From contig JAUWRZ010000064.1 of assembly GCA_030610325.1 (NCBI GenBank), forward strand, positions 1-8,599: a stretch of 8,599 bases of DNA, written 5' to 3'. Source of the DNA: Sulfurimonadaceae bacterium. Lineage in GTDB: Bacteria > Campylobacterota > Campylobacteria > Campylobacterales > Sulfurimonadaceae. The notes below the pieces were generated by a model. That model ran no database searches and was not told the origin of the DNA. It saw nothing but the letters and a program-made list of their open reading frames with translations. This document shows positions 1-6,555 of the stretch, one piece after another. Both the position numbers and the translations under genes were made by a program. Numbering within the stretch: position 1 is the stretch's first letter; each line of letters begins with the position of its first letter.

Positions 1-3000
1 CTTCATGCTGTCGACAGGAACATCCCGCCAGTCCTCTCAGATATTGTCAAAAAACTGCTTCACAAGCGTAAAGAGAGACGTTATCAGAGTCATGCCGCAC
101 TAGAATACGACCTAAGGGAGTGTAACAACCGGCTCACCCTTTCCGGGACGATCAGTGCGTTTGTCATCGCCAGCAGAGAGTTACCGACATTTAAGATCGG
201 TGAGCATCTCTACGGACGGGAGAAAGAGAAAGCCATACTTAAAGAGGCCGCCAAAAAAGTGAACACATCCAAGCCGGTAAACGTACTGATCTCAGGTCAT
301 CCTGGTGTAGGAAAGAGCAGACTGGTCGAAGAGTTTCTTGGCTATTTTGATCAGGGAGAGGCTTATGTCCTCCGAGGCAAGTTCGATCAGTACAAGATGC
401 TTACACCCTATTTGGTCTTTGAACAGCTCTTGACTACACTGCTTCATCTCCTGATGACCCAGGGAGGTACAGATAGACTCGACAAGATGCCCGTCGAAAG
501 CATTCAGGTCATAGTACAGGTATTTCCCTCCCTGAAGCGATACTTTCCACATCACAAAAGTATCCCGCTATACTCTAGTGATGATATAAGGAGCATGCTT
601 CCATTGATCATTGGCGGCTTTCTCAAGCTTATCGCCACACCCCTGCATCCTCTCATCATCTTTCTCGATGATCTGCAGTGGGCTGATGATGCATCATGCG
701 AACTGATCGGAAAGATCCTCTTGAATACTACTGCTTCAGATGTCTCGATTGTCATCAGTCATCGTGACAATGAGATAGCGAATAACCCAAAAGCCTATGC
801 GCTACTGCATCTATTTGATGAACGCAGGAGAAGTGATTCCTATGCGATGAAGATCGATCCTCTCTGCGAACATGAGTTAGCCACTATGTTTAAAAGCCTT
901 TTCTCAGCTGAAGCAGAGGAGATCGACCTCCTGAGCTCACTCATATATAGAAAAAGCGATGGAAACCCTTTTTATGTCAAAGCACTGGTGGAGTCTCTGA
1001 TCGAGAAAGAGGCTTTACAGTTTAAAGAGGGTCGATGGCGATTCTCAGTCGAAGATATTCAAGAGCACAAAGCCGGTGAGAACATAGCTACCCTGGTCAA
1101 TGAGAAGTTTAAGAGAGCCACCTCTGATGAGCAATCCTATCTCCAATACCTCTCTATATTGGGCAATAGCTTTGATCTTGATCTTACACACTTGATGATG
1201 ACATCATCCGGTCTCCCCAATAAAGTGATGAAGAGTCTCGTAAAGAAGGGCTTTATAGAATACGCCGGCGATCAGTACAGGTTTGTACACGACCAGATAC
1301 AAGCCAACATATATGCTTCCGTGAGTGAAAAGAGACAGCGTGACATCAATCTTGATATCGGTGAGCACCTTAGACACGCTTATACCAATAACGACTATAG
1401 TGATATCATCCGTGTAGTCGGTCACCTCAACAACGCCTATGTCGAAGAGAAAGTCCCTAAACGACTGTTTGGGCTAAACCTGGATGCTCTTGATGCTCTA
1501 CTGATAAAAAACTCCTATGCACTGGCCCTTCAACGCCTTGAATGGATAGAGCGTACATTGAGTGATGACCTTAGGTGGAGTCGACATCACAAAACGGCAT
1601 TTCGTTACGCTGTGTCAAGAGTCAAGACACTCTATCTAAACACACTCCATGAAGAAGCATATAAAGAGATATATGCGCTGATCGATAAGACGAATGATGT
1701 AGATGAACGACTACTTTGCTTTAGTCTGTTAAAAGACATCTGTGTGACACGAGGGAGTCATTTCAAAGAGTTACTCCATCTTGGTGACCGACTACTTATG
1801 GAACTGGACCTTCAGGTACCTGGGTCGGTACAGACACTTGAGAGTAGTGTCACGACCCTGAATGATCATGTAGCTGCCCATCCTCTATTTAAAAAGCCTT
1901 CCAAGGTCACAACACGTCCAAGGTTGAGAAAAGGCAGGACAAAGCGTCTCTTATCGCTACTGGTCGAGTATTGGGAAGGTGCTTACTATCTTGCTGATAT
2001 CACGTTGATGAAGTGGACTTATCTAAACATCGTCGACCTCTCCTTCAAATATGGGATCTCAAGTGAGTCTGCTTTTGGTTATGTGCTCTATGGTGCACAG
2101 ATGATTGGAGAGAGAGCTTACAAGCGCGGACAATATTTTGGCAAAGTAGCACTAAAGGTCAACGAGGTCTTTGATGATAAGAAGATGCTTCCAAAGATCC
2201 ATAACTTTGTCGCCAATTTCATTGATCCATATGTAAAGCCACTTGCATCAAATATCCCTCTGTATCAAAAAAGCCTGCGACAAAGTAGACTTAACGGCGA
2301 CCTTGTGTTTGGTACCTGGGCAAACTTTCTAATGCATCTCTCTGATCATCTTGGCGGGACACCTTTGATGACACTCAAGAGGCATATAGATGCAGGGAGT
2401 ACGTTTATCCTCGCTTCGGGAGATAAGAAGATGATGACTGCCTTTGCTCTTTTGAGAGATAGTATCGATGCTTTACAGACAGATACAGGTGAGAAAGCCA
2501 CAGATGAGGATGCTGCCATCAGATCATTGCAAGCAGAGCACTTTTATCCTGGTCTGGCATGGTATGGCATCCTCAAAGCGCAGAGATCTCTTCTAGAGGG
2601 TGACTTTACCAAAGGACTCCGCTATCTGAAGGAGTATGTACACACTGAAGAGAACGAAGTGATCATGTTTCCAAAGATCAGACTGCATCTCATACGGGCA
2701 CTGCTGCTTTTGGCAAATAGTGATGCTCTTGATGAGGCCGAAGAGAAGCTCCTGGCATCTGATTTGGAGACGTACCAGTCCTACATGGACGCATCACCGA
2801 AGAACTTTAGGTTTGAAGCATCTCTGTTAAAGGCGGAGAGGATAAAGTCTTCTGCTTCTCAATGGGATGTCGCCAAACAGTACGACAAAGCGATCAAAGA
2901 GGCTTTTAGACTTGATAACTCCTTTTATATCGCTTTGGCAGGACTCTGTGCCAGTCGATTTTGGCAGGCTCTACGTTATGAGGAGTTAAGCCGCTCCTAC

Positions 3001-5136
3001 TTTATCCATGCGACCGTAGCACTGGACAACTGGGGTGCACATGCGATAGTACGACACTTAAAAGAGCACACCGAGCAGCGAAAAGTGCACTTTCAAAAGA
3101 GGCTTTCACATAACAGCTCACAACTGAGGATAGACACCTCCAACACGCACAGTATCCTCAGCTCCTTTCATGCCATCTCGCAGGCCTCGCAGAGCAAAGA
3201 GCTGATCCGTCTGTTGATGAAGACGATCTTACAAAGTGCCGCAGCAAGTAGTGCTGTCCTGCTATTAAAAGAGGAGTCATCCTTTATCGTCAAAGCCGCA
3301 GCAGACATCAAAAAAGAGAGGATAAAGATCCATGATGAGCCGATAGATGGCTATGCGTCTATCCCTAAAGAGCTGCTGCACTATGTCATCAAGAGTGCTG
3401 AGACACTTGAGCTATCAGATCCTGCGAACAGTGAGCTCGCACAGACAGACCTCTACCTGAAAAAAGTCAGACCTGCATCTTCGCTTTTTATCCCGGCAGT
3501 CGTAGAGGGCGAAGTCAGAGGGGTTCTCTATCTTGAGAACAGAGATATAGCACCGTCCATCACGCCTGAGGACCTCCGGACGCTTGGCTTTTTATTGACA
3601 CAGGCGGTCATCGTCTTTAAGACCATCTTACTTGATGAGACCGTGAAGAAAAGAGCACTTGAACTTGAAGCGACCAAAAATAGATTGGAATACGCGGTAA
3701 ACGGTACGAGTGACGGTCTGTGGGACTGGGACCTTCAAATAGGCGAGATCTATTTGGCTCCACGCTGGAAGGAGATGCTGGGCTATAAAGATGATGAACT
3801 GCCTAACAGCTTTAAAAGCTGGGAAGAGCATGTCCATCCTGACGATAAGCAGAGGATACTTGATGACATAACTGTAAGTCAGAAGTCTCCAGGGATGCTG
3901 TACGCAAATACCCATCGTCTACGTCATAAGGATGGGCATTGGGTGTGGGTCTTGGACCGTGGTCAGACCATCTTTGATGAAGAGGGAAAAGCAGTCCGTA
4001 TGGTCGGTTTCCATACTGATATCACTAAACAGAAGCGACTCGAAGAGGAGTTGAAAGCGAGTGAGAAGCGTTACCGCGAGTTTTTTGAACATAACCTTGC
4101 CATCATGCTGCTGGTCGATCCGGAAGATGGGAGCATCATCGATGCCAATCAGGCGGCAGAGACATTTTACGGCTACAGTAAGAGAGAACTCCAGAAGATG
4201 GCTATTATGCAGATCAATCAGCTCTCTGCTGAAGAGATCAAGGCAGCGATGCATGCGGCCAAAGCGAAGGGGGTCGACCATTTCGAGTTTGTCCATAAGC
4301 TTGCCTCAGAAGAACTGCGTGATGTCGCTGTCTACTCCGGCCCGGTAGAGAGTGATGACAGGACCTACCTGCTCTCTATCATCTTTGATATCACCAAACA
4401 AAAACAGATGCAGAGCGAGCTGCATAAAAAAGATGAGATCATGATCGCGCAGTCCCGTCATGTCGCCATGGGTGAGATGATCGGGATGATAGCGCATCAA
4501 TGGCGGCAGCCACTCACTGTCATCGCTATGAACATCAACAACATGCTGGCCGATATCGAGCTTGACGGGATAGATGAAGCCACATTACAAGACTATGGTC
4601 ATGGGATCTTAAAACAGACAAGACACCTCTCTCAGACCATCGATGACTTCAGGAACTTCTTTCGACCAAACAAGGAAAAAGAGCGGGTAAGAGTACAAGA
4701 TGTCGTAAAAGATGCAAAAAACATGATCGGAAAAAGCCTGGAAGGTCATGGTATCTCACTTCACATCGACGAAGATGATACTGAAGCGATCGATATCTAT
4801 GCAAGAGAACTTTTACAAGTCTTTATCAATCTTCTTAACAACGCCAAAGAGGCACTTATAGAGAAGAAGATAGCCACTCCGCACATAGATATCACTATCA
4901 AAAGTGATGATGAAGTCGTCTTTATACTGGTCTGTGACAATGCCGGTGGTATCGACGAGAAGATAATCGCCAAGGTCTTCGAACCTTACTTTAGTACTAA
5001 AGACAAACAGACGGGTACCGGTCTGGGTCTTCATATGTCCAAGACGATCATCGAGAAACATCTGCATGGTCTTATCAGCATCAAGAACAGTAAAGATGGT
5101 GCCTGTTTTGAGATCACACTTCCAAAGCACTCTTGA
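1..5136 (+). CDS. Giant hybrid Ser/Thr protein kinase - AAA/STAND ATPase - GAF - PAS - PAS - sensor histidine kinase (5' partial)
   Basis: The reading frame is open from base 1 to the TGA ending at 5136 (1711 visible residues), so the N-terminus lies upstream. Residues 1-36 match the end of a protein kinase domain (PPVLSDIVKKLL, then RRYQS and a DLREC helix); the kinase active site is outside the window. A LYGREKE linker near residue 70 leads into a predicted ATPase of the COG3899 type. It has Walker A GHPGVGKS (residues 99-106), a GKFDQ-x5-PY motif, Walker B IIFLDDLQWAD (about 218-228), SHRDNE, and a FVHDQIQ motif near 430. Residues about 440-1035 are helical and TPR-like with no catalytic motif. 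A GAF domain follows (about 1055-1210), a short coiled linker, a PAS_3-type domain (about 1229-1350) and a second PAS (about 1356-1474). The histidine kinase has AHQWRQPL with phospho-acceptor His1499, N-box NLLNNAKEA (about 1609-1617), G1 DNAGGID (1646-1652) and G2 GTGLGL (1672-1677). No membrane segment and no receiver domain are seen, so it is probably cytosolic and needs a separate response regulator. The input signal is unknown. The family assignment is firm. Confidence 0.93.
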   Translation, partial: LHAVDRNIPPVLSDIVKKLLHKRKERRYQSHAALEYDLRECNNRLTLSGTISAFVIASRELPTFKIGEHLYGREKEKAILKEAAKKVNTSKPVNVLISGHPGVGKSRLVEEFLGYFDQGEAYVLRGKFDQYKMLTPYLVFEQLLTTLLHLLMTQGGTDRLDKMPVESIQVIVQVFPSLKRYFPHHKSIPLYSSDDIRSMLPLIIGGFLKLIATPLHPLIIFLDDLQWADDASCELIGKILLNTTASDVSIVISHRDNEIANNPKAYALLHLFDERRRSDSYAMKIDPLCEHELATMFKSLFSAEAEEIDLLSSLIYRKSDGNPFYVKALVESLIEKEALQFKEGRWRFSVEDIQEHKAGENIATLVNEKFKRATSDEQSYLQYLSILGNSFDLDLTHLMMTSSGLPNKVMKSLVKKGFIEYAGDQYRFVHDQIQANIYASVSEKRQRDINLDIGEHLRHAYTNNDYSDIIRVVGHLNNAYVEEKVPKRLFGLNLDALDALLIKNSYALALQRLEWIERTLSDDLRWSRHHKTAFRYAVSRVKTLYLNTLHEEAYKEIYALIDKTNDVDERLLCFSLLKDICVTRGSHFKELLHLGDRLLMELDLQVPGSVQTLESSVTTLNDHVAAHPLFKKPSKVTTRPRLRKGRTKRLLSLLVEYWEGAYYLADITLMKWTYLNIVDLSFKYGISSESAFGYVLYGAQMIGERAYKRGQYFGKVALKVNEVFDDKKMLPKIHNFVANFIDPYVKPLASNIPLYQKSLRQSRLNGDLVFGTWANFLMHLSDHLGGTPLMTLKRHIDAGSTFILASGDKKMMTAFALLRDSIDALQTDTGEKATDEDAAIRSLQAEHFYPGLAWYGILKAQRSLLEGDFTKGLRYLKEYVHTEENEVIMFPKIRLHLIRALLLLANSDALDEAEEKLLASDLETYQSYMDASPKNFRFEASLLKAERIKSSASQWDVAKQYDKAIKEAFRLDNSFYIALAGLCASRFWQALRYEELSRSYFIHATVALDNWGAHAIVRHLKEHTEQRKVHFQKRLSHNSSQLRIDTSNTHSILSSFHAISQASQSKELIRLLMKTILQSAAASSAVLLLKEESSFIVKAAADIKKERIKIHDEPIDGYASIPKELLHYVIKSAETLELSDPANSELAQTDLYLKKVRPASSLFIPAVVEGEVRGVLYLENRDIAPSITPEDLRTLGFLLTQAVIVFKTILLDETVKKRALELEATKNRLEYAVNGTSDGLWDWDLQIGEIYLAPRWKEMLGYKDDELPNSFKSWEEHVHPDDKQRILDDITVSQKSPGMLYANTHRLRHKDGHWVWVLDRGQTIFDEEGKAVRMVGFHTDITKQKRLEEELKASEKRYREFFEHNLAIMLLVDPEDGSIIDANQAAETFYGYSKRELQKMAIMQINQLSAEEIKAAMHAAKAKGVDHFEFVHKLASEELRDVAVYSGPVESDDRTYLLSIIFDITKQKQMQSELHKKDEIMIAQSRHVAMGEMIGMIAHQWRQPLTVIAMNINNMLADIELDGIDEATLQDYGHGILKQTRHLSQTIDDFRNFFRPNKEKERVRVQDVVKDAKNMIGKSLEGHGISLHIDEDDTEAIDIYARELLQVFINLLNNAKEALIEKKIATPHIDITIKSDDEVVFILVCDNAGGIDEKIIAKVFEPYFSTKDKQTGTGLGLHMSKTIIEKHLHGLISIKNSKDGACFEITLPKHS

Positions 5137-5608
5137 TGACTCTGTATGCTTCCAGTTTTGCCTCAAACCTCATAGCTGCATAAGCAGGTGAAGTCGATGG
5201 TAGCAGTTCTATGGGAGTGGCAAGGTCTGGAAAATATTTTCGCATACCCTCATAAGACTTCTTACCGGTACAGAACACTTTTTTGATCTGTGGATATCGC
5301 TCTAAAAGCGCGGGTATATCATTAGGCTGAAGATCTGATAGATTGCTGTCGCTGGAGTTGCCTTGTGAACGCTGAAGCGAACCGTAGGTGTCATAGAGGG
5401 CGATGCCATGACTTAGAGAAAATGCCTTTTTACTCTCGTTATCCGTAAGTGTCACATCAAACAGTCTCTCCATGATGGGCCAGAACTGATTACGTGGATG
5501 GGCATAATAAAAGTCATCTTCAAAGGACTTGATACTCGGGAACGAACCCAAGATCAGGACTTTTGAATGCTCATCTACAAGTGGGTCAAAGGGGTGTTCT
5601 AGTCGCAT
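5114..5608 (-). CDS. DNA-deoxyinosine (hypoxanthine-DNA) glycosylase, uracil-DNA glycosylase superfamily
   Basis: This 164-residue protein is predicted to remove hypoxanthine, the deamination product of adenine, from DNA by cleaving the N-glycosidic bond and so start base-excision repair. Visible family motifs are LILGSFPS (residues 18-25), YYAHPRNQFW (34-43) and LPSTSPAYA (136-144). They match the HDG-type family of the UDG superfamily; Asn40 in the HPRN motif is the likely catalytic Asn by analogy with characterised archaeal HDG. Length is normal for the family. I chose the ATG at 5606-5608 because MRLEHPFDPL is the expected N-terminus. Earlier in-frame starts exist (ATG at 5623, TTG at 5641), none with a convincing ribosome binding site. 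The start lies inside the end of queC (about 23 bases of overlap), so translation is probably coupled to queC. The 3' end overlaps the oppositely oriented kinase gene by 23 bases. The family is clear; activity on uracil or xanthine as well cannot be judged. Confidence 0.87.
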   Translation of the reverse strand: MRLEHPFDPLVDEHSKVLILGSFPSIKSFEDDFYYAHPRNQFWPIMERLFDVTLTDNESKKAFSLSHGIALYDTYGSLQRSQGNSSDSNLSDLQPNDIPALLERYPQIKKVFCTGKKSYEGMRKYFPDLATPIELLPSTSPAYAAMRFEAKLEAYRVIKSALEV

Positions 5609-6266
5609 AGACGATCGGGTCATCAATGCCCGCCAGTTCAAACCCTTTTAGACGCAGACGACAACTATCACAGACACCACAGGCTTCGTCTTCGTTCTGA
5701 TAACAGCTCCAGGTCAGCTCCAGAGGCACCTCATACTTCATCGCCTCTTTGACGATCTGCTCTTTTTTCAGATGGACCAACGGCATGGAGATGGTGATAT
5801 CAGTACTGTCTTTAGTACCAAGATCGATGCTTCGCTGCATACTCTTGATATAACCTTCTCTACAGTCAGGGTAGCCGCTGCTATCCTCTTCTACGACACC
5901 GATAGAGATGGCTCCCGCCCCCTCTTTTTCTGCGATGGCTGCTGCGATGCTTAGGAAGATACCGTTACGGAAAGGGACGTAAGTGACCGGGACGCCCTCT
6001 TCTACTCCCCCTGTGGGAACTTCGATGGAGTGGTCTGTCAATGCTGATGCACCGATCTGTTTAAAGAAGTCAAGGTCAAGTTCGTAATGCCCTGAGACAC
6101 CGAGAGCATCGACAACGTTCATGTAGGCATCAAGCTCTTTAGCTTCTGTACGCTGATCATAGTTAAAATGTACCGCAACGATCTCATAGCCCTGGGCTTT
6201 CATCATGTAGGCACTCAGAGTAGAATCCATCCCGCCACTCATAATACAGACTGCTTTTTTAGTCAT
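5586..6266 (-). CDS. queC: 7-cyano-7-deazaguanine (preQ0) synthase QueC
   Basis: QueC converts 7-carboxy-7-deazaguanine to preQ0 using ATP and ammonia, the step before QueF in the cytosolic pathway to the queuosine tRNA modification. The 226-residue protein has the full set of family marks: the PP-loop SGGMDS at residues 10-15, YVPFRNG at 96-102, GYPDCREGY at 131-139, and a C-terminal zinc site with Cys188, Cys196, Cys199 and Cys202 (TWSCYQ ... ACGVCDSCRLR). Length is typical. The ATG at 6264-6266 follows an AAGGA ribosome binding site at 6272-6276 with five bases of spacing. It overlaps the end of the J-domain gene by 8 bases, and its own end overlaps the glycosylase start. queD, queE and queF are not in the window. 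No riboswitch is possible directly upstream, because that sequence is coding. Assignment is secure. Confidence 0.97.
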   Translation of the reverse strand: MTKKAVCIMSGGMDSTLSAYMMKAQGYEIVAVHFNYDQRTEAKELDAYMNVVDALGVSGHYELDLDFFKQIGASALTDHSIEVPTGGVEEGVPVTYVPFRNGIFLSIAAAIAEKEGAGAISIGVVEEDSSGYPDCREGYIKSMQRSIDLGTKDSTDITISMPLVHLKKEQIVKEAMKYEVPLELTWSCYQNEDEACGVCDSCRLRLKGFELAGIDDPIVYATRTPL

Positions 6267-6555
6267 TCATATCCTTATTGGTAGCTTTCTCTTTATAAGC
6301 GGATCTTAGCACATCGTAGCTGTTTTTTATGGACAGAAATCTCTCCGTCTCTGGAGATATCCCACTATCTGGATGATATCTTTTACTTAGCTCTTTATAG
6401 CGTCTTTTGATAGCTGTGATATCACTCTCGTAATCAAGCTCCAACCTGTCAAATGCCTGCCTGCTCTCGGCATCCATCTCAAAACGTCCTTCATTATAGG
6501 ACCGGACTGCGCTTTTTGCACCCTCTAGCATTGACTTTTTGAGTCTGTCAAACAT
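6259..6555 (-). CDS. Small J-domain (DnaJ-like) protein
   Basis: A 98-residue protein whose C-terminal part is a J domain. It contains the helix KRRYKELSKRYHPD with the diagnostic His-Pro-Asp at residues 61-63, followed by the helix III stretch FLSIKNSYDVLRSAY (73-87). J domains stimulate Hsp70 (DnaK) ATPase and deliver clients. There is no Gly/Phe region, zinc-finger or C-terminal substrate domain, so this is a type III (class C) J protein. The N-terminal 40 residues are charged and helical (FDRLKKSMLEGAKSAVRSY), with no membrane segment. I chose the ATG at 6553-6555 rather than an upstream start at 6666, because the upstream part lies wholly inside the GMC gene and has no J-domain character. 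A GGA-type ribosome binding site lies about five bases before this ATG. The start overlaps the GMC stop by 8 bases and the end overlaps queC by 8 bases. The client is unknown; its position suggests, but does not show, a role in maturing the upstream dehydrogenase. Confidence 0.85.
   Translation of the reverse strand: MFDRLKKSMLEGAKSAVRSYNEGRFEMDAESRQAFDRLELDYESDITAIKRRYKELSKRYHPDSGISPETERFLSIKNSYDVLRSAYKEKATNKDMND
6272..6276 (-). promoter_or_regulatory. Ribosome binding site of queC
   Basis: AAGGA on the minus strand, five bases before the queC ATG and inside the last codons of the J-domain gene. It supports the chosen queC start and independent ribosome entry as well as coupling. Confidence 0.7.

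Noticed and set aside
205..3100. STAND ATPase plus TPR-like region as an antiphage defence (Avs-like) protein
   Set aside because: The LYGRE, GKFDQ, FLDDLQWAD and HDQIQ motifs and the kinase and histidine-kinase ends fit the trifunctional kinase signalling family, and no defence neighbours are present.
3919..4348. Open frames on both strands inside the PAS region (3919-4296 minus, 4061-4348 plus)
   Set aside because: They lie inside conserved PAS coding sequence, their translations resemble no known domain, and no ribosome binding site or gap supports them.
259..5136. Kinase gene starting at the GTG at 259
   Set aside because: The same frame is open back to base 1, and those 86 codons encode a recognisable kinase-domain tail plus the LYGREKE linker that precedes the ATPase, so the GTG is internal.
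5100..5200. Intrinsic terminator between the convergent genes
   Set aside because: No GC-rich hairpin followed by a T-run could be found by eye on either strand, and the region is coding on both sides.
5609..5641. Longer glycosylase starting at TTG 5641 or ATG 5623
   Set aside because: The added residues are not family-like, and the family N-terminus begins close to the HPF motif; ATG 5623 cannot be fully excluded.
5586..6266. queC as part of a 7-deazaguanine DNA modification (Dpd-type) island
   Set aside because: No dpdA-like transglycosylase, helicase or restriction genes are seen, and the protein looks like an ordinary housekeeping QueC.
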